64,000 nucleotides of DNA from Paenibacillus bovis (GCF_001421015.2 NZ_CP013023.1:3217501-3281500); one strand, 5' to 3'. Counted from the stretch's first letter, positions 35,825 through 44,086 are shown. A program made the numbers and translations. Notes: a model not told the origin generated them from the letters alone.

Positions 35825-37660
35825 ATGTACAGCAACCTGCAAGAGTGCCTGATGGATCTGGAACGCAATGGTCATCTGATCCGAATCAAGGAAGAAGTGG
35901 ACCCTCATCTGGAGATGGCTGCGATTCATCTGAAAGTATACGAAGCCGGCGGTCCGGCATTATTATTTGAAAATGTAAAAGGAACTCGATTTCGTGCAGC
36001 ATCCAATATATTCGGTACAATGGAGCGCAGCCGGTTTATTTTCCGCAGTACGTGGGCATCTACCGAGAATATTATCGCCCTGCGCAGTGATCCGATGAAG
36101 GCGCTGAAAAATCCTTTTGGTAATATGAAAAATGGACTTGCTGCCTTTAAAGCACTGCCTTCCAAAAAAGCAAACGGGCTGCCGGTAACGGCGCAGGAAA
36201 TCCAGATCAGCGATCTTCCGCTAATCCAGCATTGGCCGATGGATGGCGGAGCTTTTGTGACGTTGCCTCAGGTATACAGCGAAGATCCGGACAAGCCGGG
36301 CATTATGAATTCCAATCTGGGGATGTACCGTATCCAGCTAAACGGCAATGACTATGAACTGAATCGGGAAATTGGCCTGCATTACCAGATTCATCGCGGT
36401 ATCGGAGTCCATCAGTCCAAAGCTAACAAACTGGGACAACCACTCAAAGTAAGTATTTTTATCGGCGGTCCTCCGGCACATACATTATCTGCTGTCATGC
36501 CGCTGCCCGAAGGGCTGAGCGAGATGACTTTTGCCGGACTGCTCGCCGGTCGCCGTTTCAATTACAGCTATATTGACGGGTATTGTGTCAGCAATGACGC
36601 CGATTTTGTAATTACCGGCGAGATTTATCCGGATGCTACCAAGCCGGAAGGTCCATTTGGTGACCATCTGGGCTATTACAGTCTGGCTCATCCTTTTCCA
36701 GTAATGAAAGTACACAAAGTATTTGCCCGTCATGATGCAATCTGGCCGTTTACCGTTGTGGGGCGTCCGCCGCAGGAAGATACCGTATTCGGTGAATTGA
36801 TTCACGAACTGACCGGCGATGCCGTCAAACAGGAGATTCCGGGAGTCAAGGAAGTGCATGCCGTCGATGCCGCTGGTGTGCATCCGCTGCTGTTTGCGAT
36901 CGGCAGCGAGCGCTATACTCCGTATCAAAAGGTCAAGCAGCCGGCTGAGATTCTGACAATTGCCAACCGGATTCTGGGCACCGGCCAGGTGAGTCTGGCC
37001 AAGTATCTATTTATTACAGCAGAGGATCAGATTCCGCTGGATACGCATCGGGAAGCAGACTTTATCGGGTATATTCTGGAGCGGATGGATCTGCACCGGG
37101 ATATTCATTTCCAGACCAATACGACAATTGATACCCTGGATTATTCAGGGACAGGACTCAATACCGGCAGTAAAGTTATCTTTGCCGCTTATGGGGACAA
37201 ACGGCGTGATCTGTGCCGCGAAGTGCCGGAAGAGCTTCAGCATCTGCGTACACTGTTCAATCCGCGTCTTGTTATGCCGGGTGTAATTGCGGTACAAAGT
37301 ATGCCGTTCACCGATTATGCGGCTGCCCGCCAGGAACTGGCTGATATTTGTGCGAGTCTGGAAGCCAGAGGAACACTCGCCTCTGTACCCATGATTATTT
37401 TGTGTGATGATAGCACAATGGTAAGCGAGACACTCAGCAATTTCCTGTGGGTGACCTTTACCCGCAGTAATCCGTCCCACGATATTTATGGAACAAACAG
37501 CTTCTATGAGAACAAGCACTGGGGCTGCGACAATATGATTATTGATGCACGGGTCAAGCCGCATCAGGCCCCACCGCTTGTACCGGATCCGGCTGTCGAG
37601 CAGAAGATCGAGCGACTGTTTGCCAGTGGAGGCAGTCTGAGCGAGATCAAACTGAAATAA
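35825..37660 (+). CDS. UbiD family (prenyl-FMN-dependent) decarboxylase
   Basis: 611-residue member of the UbiD family, which reversibly decarboxylates unsaturated or aromatic acids using prenylated FMN made by UbiX. Family segments: GGPALLFENVKG near the N-terminus, MYRIQLNGNDYELNREIGLHYQIHRGIG (cofactor region), IFIGGPPAHTLSAVMPLPEGLSE, DFVITGEIYPDATKPEGPFGDHLGYY with the conserved Arg/Glu area, and VVGRPPQEDTVFG. It is longer than B. subtilis BsdC (about 470) but matches the 600-residue branch. ATG 35825 is used because GGAG precedes it by 9 bases. No ubiX-like gene adjoins, so the cofactor must come from elsewhere. Confidence 0.9.
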   Translation: MYSNLQECLMDLERNGHLIRIKEEVDPHLEMAAIHLKVYEAGGPALLFENVKGTRFRAASNIFGTMERSRFIFRSTWASTENIIALRSDPMKALKNPFGNMKNGLAAFKALPSKKANGLPVTAQEIQISDLPLIQHWPMDGGAFVTLPQVYSEDPDKPGIMNSNLGMYRIQLNGNDYELNREIGLHYQIHRGIGVHQSKANKLGQPLKVSIFIGGPPAHTLSAVMPLPEGLSEMTFAGLLAGRRFNYSYIDGYCVSNDADFVITGEIYPDATKPEGPFGDHLGYYSLAHPFPVMKVHKVFARHDAIWPFTVVGRPPQEDTVFGELIHELTGDAVKQEIPGVKEVHAVDAAGVHPLLFAIGSERYTPYQKVKQPAEILTIANRILGTGQVSLAKYLFITAEDQIPLDTHREADFIGYILERMDLHRDIHFQTNTTIDTLDYSGTGLNTGSKVIFAAYGDKRRDLCREVPEELQHLRTLFNPRLVMPGVIAVQSMPFTDYAAARQELADICASLEARGTLASVPMIILCDDSTMVSETLSNFLWVTFTRSNPSHDIYGTNSFYENKHWGCDNMIIDARVKPHQAPPLVPDPAVEQKIERLFASGGSLSEIKLK

Positions 37661-37769
37661 TCTGCCTGCACGATCCAGACAGGGAGTCATAGCCGGAATG
37701 AGGACAAGAATGCATTGTGGAAAATGAACGATATCCAGCAATCGCCAAGACATGGATATCCGTGATAGG

Positions 37770-37808
37770 AAAAAGAACAGCTGCCGTGTTGTGTAGCTGT
37801 TCTTTTTT
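37770..37808 (+). terminator. Terminator of the UbiD-family gene
   Basis: AAAAAGAACAGCT pairs with AGCTGTTCTTTTT, loop of 12 bases, then T-run. Confidence 0.92.
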
Positions 37809-37904
37809 GTACTCTATTCTGTATCTGTATCAGCAGCCGCAGCAAGCATGATCCAATGCCAGCCAGATTAAACCTGTACCAATTACGGAAAGAAGCCACC
37901 CCAC

Positions 37905-38111
37905 ATGTACACAGAATCCATTTTACCGATCACCTTACGAGCAGCATAGCGTGAATAGCTAGATCAGCATCATGACGATACCGCTTATTGCTGGATCGCT
38001 GTCAGTATCAAGGCTGTGGATGGCGTGCTCCTTTACCTGGATGCGGTGGAAGAAGCACTATGCTTCGGCTGCGCCCAGAGAGACAGCAGCAAAAAAGAAG
38101 ATTTCAATTAA
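37905..38111 (+). pseudogene. Decayed YdeI/OmpD-associated family gene
   Basis: One continuous frame starting at ATG 37905 reads MYTESILPITLRAA, stop, RE, stop, LDQHHDDTAYCWIAV, then LLYLDAVEEALCFG and a short unrelated-looking end. The DAVEEALCFG block and the REWLxxHHD-like context are hallmarks of the YdeI/OmpD-associated (bacteriocin-protection) family. Both in-frame TAG codons (37947-37949 and 37956-37958) fall where this family has tryptophan (TGG), so each is a single-base nonsense change. After CFG the usual WIDS continuation is missing and the frame ends within 15 codons, about a third of normal length, consistent with a deletion. Its end overlaps the stop codon of the convergent NTF2-like gene. 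Confidence 0.62.
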
Positions 38112-38521
38112 CTCAAGCTCGCAATGTCTTTAAAATCGGCACCTTGATCCAGTGGAGACGATAGCTCATGACAACGTAATATCTGCTCACCCTGTAACTC
38201 AAAAATCGCTATCAGCTCTACCTGACCACGTTTGCCACCCTTCTTCACTACATCAACAATGTAGCGGAGGGTAGCTGTTTGTATAGGCTCGTCATAGGTA
38301 TAATGCGTAAACGGTGAAATCTTAATCGACTGTACCTCTTGACGTAGCATACGAACATGATGCTTGAATTCATCCAGATTACTACGTACGCCATCGGTAA
38401 CCTGTACATATTCAGGGACAAAATACTGTTCAATACATGTGTCATCCATACCAATAACTACATCGCGATACATTTTATTTAAAAATGTCAGTGCTTCGGA
38501 TTTGCTTAATTGCTTGTTCAT
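38108..38521 (-). CDS. NTF2-like (SnoaL-type) protein
   Basis: 137-residue cytosolic protein with the cone-shaped NTF2 fold used by SnoaL-like polyketide cyclases, ketosteroid isomerases and many binding proteins. Pattern: N-terminal helices (ALTFLNKMYRDVVIGMDD), EQYFVPEYVQVTDGVRSNLDEFKHHVRML, then long beta strands (PIQTATLRYIVDVV, GQVELIAIFELQGEQILRCHELS). No catalytic residue set is certain. ATG 38521 is chosen since GGAGG lies 8 bases before it; ATG 38536 overlaps that site. It lies behind the MarR gene in the same direction (116-base gap), so the two may form an operon. Confidence 0.8.
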   Translation of the reverse strand: MNKQLSKSEALTFLNKMYRDVVIGMDDTCIEQYFVPEYVQVTDGVRSNLDEFKHHVRMLRQEVQSIKISPFTHYTYDEPIQTATLRYIVDVVKKGGKRGQVELIAIFELQGEQILRCHELSSPLDQGADFKDIASLS

Positions 38522-38637
38522 TGTGTGATCCTCCATTGATATAAAAGATATTATTCTTGCGCTTTATTCGCCATGTTCGGGTGCAAGCAGGTGAAGCAGC
38601 AGATATCAACGCTATCGAAGCATTACAATTAAAGTCA

Positions 38638-39102
38638 TTATATATACGACGCCCACGCATGCAAAAATCGGATAATCGTCGTCAATTCGGACTCATCAAA
38701 CTGACTGAACAGCTGCTCGTATTGCTCCAACAAACGATTATGCAGCCGCTCATGAATTGTAGCGAGCTGCTCACCTGCTGGTGTAAGGGTGTAATAGACC
38801 TCTTTCAGATTGTCAGGTCTTCGTACTTCTCGAATCAGCTCATGCTTGAGCAGAATCGCTGTCGCCTTGGTAACAGCTGGTCGTGAAATACGTAATTGCT
38901 CAGCCAGATACATATTATTGACCTGACCCTGTGTCTGCAAAATCGATAGTAAATGTAGCTGGGTAATTGTCCATCTGTGAGAGGACACTTCCATTTCTGT
39001 TGCCATTTGTTCGGCCAGCTGCTGTTGCCGCTGCACATTTTGCTCACGCTTGAGTAATAGCTGCTCCACTGCTTGAAATGCTTGCTTTTGCATAGTATTC
39101 AT
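38638..39102 (-). CDS. MarR family transcriptional regulator
   Basis: 154-residue winged helix-turn-helix repressor. Dimerisation helices at both ends (KQAFQAVEQLLLKREQNVQ; HERLHNRLLEQYEQLFSQF) flank the DNA-binding core: ITQLHLLSILQTQG, MYLAEQLRISRPAVTKATAILLKHELI (recognition helix) and the wing RPDNLKEVYYTLT. ATG 39102 follows AGGAGG at 8 bases. Its promoter carries the perfect palindrome TTAACCGGTTAA, so it most likely represses itself and the NTF2-like gene downstream. The ligand is unknown. Confidence 0.92.
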   Translation of the reverse strand: MNTMQKQAFQAVEQLLLKREQNVQRQQQLAEQMATEMEVSSHRWTITQLHLLSILQTQGQVNNMYLAEQLRISRPAVTKATAILLKHELIREVRRPDNLKEVYYTLTPAGEQLATIHERLHNRLLEQYEQLFSQFDESELTTIIRFLHAWASYI

Positions 39103-39120
39103 CAAGATATCCTCCTAATA

Positions 39121-39169
39121 ATTAACCGGTTAATAATTTTAGTTTACCAGTTAACTATTAGTCTGTCAA
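39121..39169 (-). promoter_or_regulatory. Promoter and palindromic operator of the MarR gene
   Basis: On the minus strand TTGACA (39164-39169), a 17-base spacer and TAAACT (39141-39146) form a good sigma-A promoter. ATTAACCGGTTAAT (39121-39134), a perfect palindrome, lies just downstream at the transcription start. GTTAACT occurs again in the spacer and GTTAACTA further out at 39208-39215. Confidence 0.78.
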
Positions 39170-39227
39170 TCGTGTTAATTATATTCATTTGTCGTTCCTG
39201 CCAGCGCGTTAACTATATAAATGAAAC

Positions 39228-39290
39228 AAACCAGCTTGCTTATCCACATGATCAGACCATGGATGGATAGGCAAGCTGGCTTGTTATTGT
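39228..39290 (+). other. Orphan hairpin in a divergent intergenic region
   Basis: CCAGCTTGCTTATCC (39231-39245) pairs with GGATAGGCAAGCTGG (39265-39279), with one G-U, and is followed by CTTGTTATTGTT. No gene on either strand ends here, because the neighbours diverge. It may end a short untranslated RNA or attenuate the kinase-like gene. Confidence 0.6.
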
Positions 39291-39573
39291 TCAGGATAGC
39301 TATGCGGCTTGATCATGATCTGCTAGCTACTTATCTACAGATATCCATTCATATAAATAGGGTCACTTTATGTCCTATTGATATTCTCTAGCCCAACCTC
39401 CAGCTGGTTGGACAGAAAAAGACTAATAACACTATTCCTGTCTGCCGACAAATAAATTATGGCCTGTAGTTGTAACCTTATGTCAGAATAGCAGTATATA
39501 TAAACAGATATTTAATCGTATACATAACCCCGGAAATCATATAGCGGGTCCAATATTCAATACAGGGAGTGTC
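39291..39573. other. Leader region of the kinase-like gene
   Basis: About 280 bases with no ORF or strong promoter match that I could see. With 39103-39290 it makes up the divergent gap between the MarR and kinase-like genes. Confidence 0.4.
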
Positions 39574-40239
39574 ATGATGGAGCAGTTGTTGAAGCAAGTA
39601 ACAGAGCATTTTCTAAAACAGATTATTATCGAAAGTATTCATCCTATGGAACCTATTCAGGTGCGCTATTATCCCAAGCCGTGGGTGCTGCTCGGTGCAG
39701 GCAATTATGCAGCTGTTTTTTATCATCCGGATTACGCGGATTATGCAGTCAAGGTCTATGCATACGGCAAACAGGGACTTCAGGAAGAAGCGGAGGTGTA
39801 CCGACTGCTTGGTACTCATCCGGCCTATTCCCGCTGTTATTATGCAGGCGATAACTTTCTGATTCTGCAAAAGCTGCAAGGCACAACATTATATGAGTGT
39901 ATGAAAAAAGGTATCCGCATTCCGCCGCAGGCGATCAGGGATATCGATCTTGCGCTGGATTATGCGGTCTCCCGCAACCTGCGTCCCCATGATGTGCATG
40001 GTAAAAATGTTATGATCGCCAATGGACGCGGATTGATCGTGGACATCTCCGATTTCTCCAAGCAGGAAGATTGCCGGATGTGGTCGGATTTTAAAAAGGC
40101 CTATTACAAATTCTACTGGCCGATCGCTTCACGTTTTGTGTTTCCTTTGCCCGGATTTGTACTGGAGGGAGTACGCAAAGGATACCAGATCTATCGTCGA
40201 TACAAAAACAGAACTGCAGCCGCAGCACTTCGTTCCTGA
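39574..40239 (+). CDS. Atypical serine/threonine protein kinase-like protein
   Basis: 221-residue small kinase-like protein, similar in build to B. subtilis YrzF. Seen: a glycine-rich start LLGAGNYAAVFYHP, the ATP-lysine in DYAVKVYAYG, a hinge region FLILQKLQGTTLYE, and a catalytic loop RPHDVHGKNVMI in place of HRDxKxxN. A metal-binding segment IVDISDFSK stands for DFG. A helical, basic C-terminal tail (RRYKNRTAAAALRS) follows. The altered catalytic and metal motifs are found in lipopolysaccharide/RIO-like bacterial kinases, so activity is possible but the substrate is unknown. ATG 39574 follows AGGGAG. Confidence 0.75.
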   Translation: MMEQLLKQVTEHFLKQIIIESIHPMEPIQVRYYPKPWVLLGAGNYAAVFYHPDYADYAVKVYAYGKQGLQEEAEVYRLLGTHPAYSRCYYAGDNFLILQKLQGTTLYECMKKGIRIPPQAIRDIDLALDYAVSRNLRPHDVHGKNVMIANGRGLIVDISDFSKQEDCRMWSDFKKAYYKFYWPIASRFVFPLPGFVLEGVRKGYQIYRRYKNRTAAAALRS

Positions 40240-40271
40240 TTTCTGCCGATTGTCGGGTCTTATGATTATCG

Positions 40272-40314
40272 AGACATATGTCCTAACGACGAAATGCCAA
40301 GTTATCGGTATAAT
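40272..40314 (+). promoter_or_regulatory. CRP-family operator and -10 box of the DMT transporter gene
   Basis: AGACATATGTCC (40272-40283) is a near-perfect palindrome centred 34 bases before the centre of TATAAT (40309-40314, in the context CGGTATAAT). There is no recognisable -35. An almost identical site at the same spacing stands before the CRP-family regulator gene at 41614-41656. Confidence 0.75.
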
Positions 40315-40345
40315 GAGCAAGGACCCAATCAAGGAGGAACAGAAG

Positions 40346-40774
40346 ATGAAAGGTTTGTTATTTTCCATTCTGGCCGGTGTGTTTCTTGCTCTGCAGAGCG
40401 TAGTGAATTCGCGGGTAGGACAGGATATCGGAACGTGGAAAGCGGTTATGATCAATCAGCTGGGTGGATTTATTCTGGCCGGGCTGATTCTTGTATGTAT
40501 GCGTGGCGGGAACTGGCGCGGATTTCGCGAGGTCAAGCCGCTTTATTTGCTGGGAGGCGCTTTTGCCGCGATTATCGTATTCAGCAATATTACGGCGATC
40601 CATTTGGTCGGCGCGACGCTTACGGTCTCGGCTGTCCTGATTTCGCAGCTGTGTCTGACATTTGCTATTGATTCCAGAGGCTGGTTCGATACGGTCAGGA
40701 AGTCTATGCATTTGCCCCAGTTTATCGGGATCGGCATAATGATTGCGGGAGTTATTATACTGCGTCTCAGCTGA
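40346..40774 (+). CDS. DMT-superfamily transporter, YdcZ/DUF606 type
   Basis: 142-residue integral membrane protein with about five hydrophobic helices, the size of half a drug/metabolite transporter, as usual for the DUF606 (YdcZ) family, which often works as pairs. Markers: MKGLLFSILAGVFLALQSVVNSR, MINQLGGFILAGLIL, LLGGAFAAIIVFSNITAI, LISQLCLTFAIDSRG and GIGIMIAGVIILRLS. ATG 40346 lies 8 bases behind AAGGAGG; longer upstream frames have no membrane-protein start. The substrate is unknown. The promoter site suggests activation by the nearby CRP-family protein. Confidence 0.88.
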   Translation: MKGLLFSILAGVFLALQSVVNSRVGQDIGTWKAVMINQLGGFILAGLILVCMRGGNWRGFREVKPLYLLGGAFAAIIVFSNITAIHLVGATLTVSAVLISQLCLTFAIDSRGWFDTVRKSMHLPQFIGIGIMIAGVIILRLS

Positions 40775-40805
40775 GCAGCCGGAATAGTATGAAAATGGTA
40801 CACAG

Positions 40806-40842
40806 AAAAAGCAGAGCCTGCAAACAAGGCTCTGCTTTTTTA
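40806..40842. terminator. Bidirectional terminator
   Basis: AAAAAGCAGAGCCT pairs with AGGCTCTGCTTTTT (loop GCAAACA region). It serves the convergent DMT and GNAT genes. Confidence 0.92.
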
Positions 40843-40885
40843 TTTGGTTCCCATCCGCATTCATAGTAGCAACTGCACATCTGTC

Positions 40886-41452
40886 TCACGCTTTACTTTT
40901 GAGAAATGATTTCTCGTGAAAAGAAGTAATCTGCCTAAACAGGGATTGTCCATCATCATGGATGACCAGTCCTGGTGCAATGGGCAGTACCAGCGCACGG
41001 TATGTCTCCGGAATCCAGATATAATGATGCACATAATCCGTAGCGATAAAGCCGCATTTCTCCCAGAATACAATCCGTTCCCGGTTCTCGGCAGTGTCTT
41101 CCGCCTCTGCTTCAATAATAATCGCATGGATATGGTGCTGCTCTATGGCCCAGTCACGCAACAGGCCAAAGAACACTTTGCCTTCGCCCCGACCACGCCG
41201 ATCATGACGAATCGCCATATAATCAATAATCAGATTCTGCGCTTCGGCCGGGCCGCTCAATCCGGTTACTGCCATAGCGACCAGTTCACCTTCATCCCAG
41301 CCTGCATGCAGAAAAGCAATTCCGCGATCCAGCATGGCTTTGAGAATTTTCTCCGGCTTGGCGCCATGCACAAAAGCTTCGGTATAAATGGGACGTATCT
41401 GATCCCAGAGTTCCTGGTCCCAGGCATGATATGTGGTTAGTGTTAATGTCAT
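40886..41452 (-). CDS. GNAT family N-acetyltransferase
   Basis: 188-residue acetyltransferase. Core motifs: ELVAMAVTGLSG, LIIDYMAIRHDRRGRGEGKVFFGLL where RRGRGEG is the acetyl-CoA loop (R-x-x-G-x-G), and RERIVFWEKCGFI in the last helix-strand pair. The frame runs to 41854 upstream, but GGAGG lies 8 bases before ATG 41452, and the region further up is the regulator's promoter, so the gene starts there. The acceptor is unknown. It is flanked by two genes that share a CRP-family site but has no such site of its own in the visible upstream DNA. Confidence 0.87.
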   Translation of the reverse strand: MTLTLTTYHAWDQELWDQIRPIYTEAFVHGAKPEKILKAMLDRGIAFLHAGWDEGELVAMAVTGLSGPAEAQNLIIDYMAIRHDRRGRGEGKVFFGLLRDWAIEQHHIHAIIIEAEAEDTAENRERIVFWEKCGFIATDYVHHYIWIPETYRALVLPIAPGLVIHDDGQSLFRQITSFHEKSFLKSKA

Positions 41453-41613
41453 TGCTATTAGCCTCCAATAATTTTGCGAATCAGGTTCATAAGAATGATA
41501 GGCCGCTATCAATACATAAGGCAGACTGACTGTATCGCTGTTTGTAGCTGTCTGTATATGATATTCCTTACCACGCTGTTCTACAAATCTAACGTCTTGG
41601 TGATGATAATGAA

Positions 41614-41656
41614 GGACATATGTCCTAATCATTGTATCTGTTATATTCGGTATAAT
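41614..41656 (+). promoter_or_regulatory. CRP-family operator and -10 box of the regulator gene
   Basis: GGACATATGTCC (41614-41625) is a perfect 12-bp palindrome. Its centre is 34 bases from the centre of TATAAT (41651-41656, in CGGTATAAT). Sequence and spacing equal the site before the DMT gene. The position, about -43 from the predicted start, is that of a class II activator. Confidence 0.8.
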
Positions 41657-41710
41657 AGTCAGGAGAGTACGCGGCCATATATTAATATCTGTTATGAAAG
41701 GAGGATCAGG

Positions 41711-42406
41711 ATGCAGGAGAATCAGAATCGGCAGCAGCTGGCCGATTATTTGGAGCAATTCGATATTCAGGATGTATTTCATGAACCTCTGCTGCCGCAT
41801 GTATCTCTGTATCTGTTTGAACCGGGTGAGGAGATTTGCCGACAGGGAGGACAATCCGAGATGCTCTATGTACTGGTCAAAGGAATGACCAAAACCTCCA
41901 CTACTTCACCGGAAGGACGGACGCTGGTGCTTTCTTTTAAAACACCGCCCGAGATGATCGGAGACATTGAATATATCGAGAAAATCGAAAATATGAATAC
42001 CGTAGAGGCAGTTACACAGGTAGAAGCGCTGGGTATCCCGTATCAATGGCTGTATCGATACGGACAGGATCATCCGCCGCTACTGCAGTTTCTGCTGAAG
42101 ATTATTACTTCCAAGTTCAGGATCAAGTCCGATTCAATGAGCTTCAATCTGATGCATCCGGTCGAGACCCGGCTTGCAAGTTATCTATTATCTGTAACTA
42201 CCGAACAGAATCCGGTGCTGATAACCGGTCATCCGGCTGATTATAACCTGACGGATATCGCTAATCTGATCGGTACCAGCTATCGGCATCTGAACCGGGT
42301 GATTGGGCAGTTCTGTACAGAAGGATGGATCGTTCGCAAAAGAGGCAGCATTGCCATCCTGAATCGTCCCGCGCTCTACCAACTGGCGGGTGCTGCCGTG
42401 TTCTAG
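41711..42406 (+). CDS. CRP/FNR family transcriptional regulator (YeiL-like)
   Basis: 231 residues. N-terminal cyclic-nucleotide-binding-type jelly roll (about 30-145: LYLFEPGEEICRQGGQSEMLYVLVKG, GDIEYIEKIENMNTVEAVT), dimer helix (about 150-175) and a C-terminal winged helix-turn-helix (LTDIANLIGTSYRHLNRVIGQF, with GWIVRKRGSIAIL). It lacks the cAMP-binding RxS pattern and an N-terminal Fe-S cysteine cluster; only one Cys (about residue 40) is in the sensory half. ATG 41711 follows AAAGGAGG. Its own promoter carries GGACATATGTCC, so it probably activates itself and the DMT transporter gene. Confidence 0.9.
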   Translation: MQENQNRQQLADYLEQFDIQDVFHEPLLPHVSLYLFEPGEEICRQGGQSEMLYVLVKGMTKTSTTSPEGRTLVLSFKTPPEMIGDIEYIEKIENMNTVEAVTQVEALGIPYQWLYRYGQDHPPLLQFLLKIITSKFRIKSDSMSFNLMHPVETRLASYLLSVTTEQNPVLITGHPADYNLTDIANLIGTSYRHLNRVIGQFCTEGWIVRKRGSIAILNRPALYQLAGAAVF

Positions 42407-42546
42407 ATAGCGGTTGATCAATCTGAATGCCAAATGTGCCAGATTAGGTGGATATTCTATTGTAAACGATCCTTGTCTACATTTACATCTACAGTTATAT
42501 TTGATTCGGCGTCATGCTTCATATCACATCATAAAGGAGAATCCCA

Positions 42547-42948
42547 ATGACTACCATTATCGATAAAATTGCCTGGATACATATACAGGATCAGCGCATT
42601 CTGTGCGCACGCTCCAAAGGAAAAGCACTATATTATATCCCCGGCGGTAAAAGGGAAACAGGCGAGAGTGATGAAGAAACGCTCATTCGTGAAGTAGAGG
42701 AGGAGTTGTCTGTACGTATTCATCCGGCATCGGTATCTTCCTTTGGCGTATTCGAAGCGGCAGCAGACAGCAAAAGCGCAGATACCGTTGTGCGCATGTC
42801 CTGTTATACAGGAGAATACGAAGGAACGATTCAGCCAGCGAGCGAGATCGAGACCACAGCATGGCTGGGATACAAGGATATTGAACAGGTATCGGCAGCT
42901 ACCCGTTTAATTATGGAAGATTTGCATAAGCGGGGCCTGATCGTATAA
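42547..42948 (+). CDS. NUDIX hydrolase
   Basis: 133-residue pyrophosphohydrolase. Nudix box: GGKRETGESDEETLIREVEEEL fits G-x5-E-x7-R-E-x2-E-E. The N-terminal IAWIHIQDQRILCARSKG and YYIPGG strand-turn are typical. The extended acidic C-terminal part (EIETTAWLGYKDIEQVSAAT) resembles a subgroup of MutT-like proteins of unknown substrate. ATG 42547 lies behind AAAGGAG. It is monocistronic and ends in a terminator shared with the convergent hydrolase gene. It is the second Nudix gene in the window and is not closely similar to the first. Confidence 0.9.
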   Translation: MTTIIDKIAWIHIQDQRILCARSKGKALYYIPGGKRETGESDEETLIREVEEELSVRIHPASVSSFGVFEAAADSKSADTVVRMSCYTGEYEGTIQPASEIETTAWLGYKDIEQVSAATRLIMEDLHKRGLIV

Positions 42949-42984
42949 CGTAGCGTTTTGACTGGTCTTTGTTGACTATAAAAG

Positions 42985-43068
42985 AAAAAATCCCCTCTGC
43001 ACGTTCCGTTTCTGCTTTTGCCCAACCGGCAAATGTAGGGACATGAGACGCAGTAGAGGGGATTTTGG
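42985..43068. terminator. Bidirectional terminator with a long loop
   Basis: AAAATCCCCTCTGC pairs with GCAGTAGAGGGGATTTT (bulge of T/A) across about 50 bases. A-run on the left and T-run on the right suit the convergent Nudix and hydrolase genes. Confidence 0.75.
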
Positions 43069-43088
43069 TATTTATAGCAGATCCAGGA

Positions 43089-43946
43089 TCATTTCAGAAA
43101 AGCATACAGAGCCTGATACGTCTCTTCGGGAGCTTCCTCTGGCAGATAATGACCACTGTTAATGCTCTGTCCCTGCACATTCTCTGCCCAATCCTGCCAG
43201 ATTCCTAGTACATCGTACCAACCGGGCAGATTGCCCTTTTCTCCCCAGAGGGCCAGTACAGGACACTGAATTTTACGCTGACCCATGTCTGCTGCGTCGA
43301 TCTCGCAATCTATGGTTGCTCCGGCACGGTAGTCTTCGCACATCGCATGAATGGTCTCCGGTTGGTAGATATGATGCAGATAATCCGCCAGTGCTTCTGG
43401 ATGGAACAGATCATGATTACCGTGAAAATAGTAATTCTCCGGGTTGGCTCCGATCAGTCTTTCCGGTAGATCATGCGGCTGAGAGAGGAAAAACCAGTGC
43501 CAGTATCCCATCGCAAAATCCTTGTCCGTTCGGCGATAAGCCTCCAGGGTAGGGATAATATCGAGCACCGCCAGCTTGCGAACAGCCTGCGGATGATCCA
43601 GAGCGAGTCGGTATGCGCAGCGCCCTCCGCGATCATGACCGACAACAGCAAATTGCTCGTAACCGAGCTGCTTCATAATCTCGATCTGATCCTGCGCCAT
43701 GGCTCTTTTGGAATACGGATAATGTTGGTCGTCAGTAGGAGGTTTGGAGCTATCTCCATAACCGCGCAGATCCGGCATAATCACTGTAAAATCCCGGGCG
43801 AGCAGGGGAGCGACCGCATGCCACATCATATGCGTCTGGGGATGTCCATGCAGCAGGAGCAGCGGCGGACCATCGCCTCCATAACGCACGCGGGTACTCA
43901 TTTCACTGGTATGAATGGTGGTCTGTTGGAATCCATCGAATAACAT
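43089..43946 (-). CDS. Alpha/beta hydrolase, haloacetate dehalogenase-like
   Basis: 285-residue soluble hydrolase. HGHPQTHMMWH supplies the oxyanion hole, DLRGYGDSSKP follows, and the nucleophile elbow is GHDRGGR with Asp as nucleophile. The catalytic His is in SGHYLPEEAPEE. Asp instead of Ser, together with DRGGR, YWHWFFL and the Trp/Tyr pocket residues, is the pattern of fluoroacetate dehalogenases and some epoxide hydrolases. Defluorination cannot be claimed without the halide-binding residues being checked in structure. ATG 43946 is chosen since GAGGAG is 8 bases before it. Confidence 0.87.
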   Translation of the reverse strand: MLFDGFQQTTIHTSEMSTRVRYGGDGPPLLLLHGHPQTHMMWHAVAPLLARDFTVIMPDLRGYGDSSKPPTDDQHYPYSKRAMAQDQIEIMKQLGYEQFAVVGHDRGGRCAYRLALDHPQAVRKLAVLDIIPTLEAYRRTDKDFAMGYWHWFFLSQPHDLPERLIGANPENYYFHGNHDLFHPEALADYLHHIYQPETIHAMCEDYRAGATIDCEIDAADMGQRKIQCPVLALWGEKGNLPGWYDVLGIWQDWAENVQGQSINSGHYLPEEAPEETYQALYAFLK

Positions 43947-44086
43947 CGTCATCTCTCCTCGAAATCAAATAGTATAGCTGCCCTATGCAGGCTTCAACAT
44001 AGTAGCTGATCCAAAAGGTCAATGATATCTTTTAACCAAATAGGGACAGTGATCCTAATATCAGCAATATTCTCTGAATAAAAAGA

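Noticed and set aside
37830..37904. 24-residue hydrophobic minus-strand frame ending in CCGC
   Set aside because: No ribosome site, and the adjoining DNA is better explained by the plus-strand decayed YdeI-type gene.
39340..39356. 15-base match (TACAGATATCCATTC) to the arm of the long inverted repeat at 29289-29409
   Set aside because: A single 15-base match within 64 kb is expected by chance and no second arm is present.
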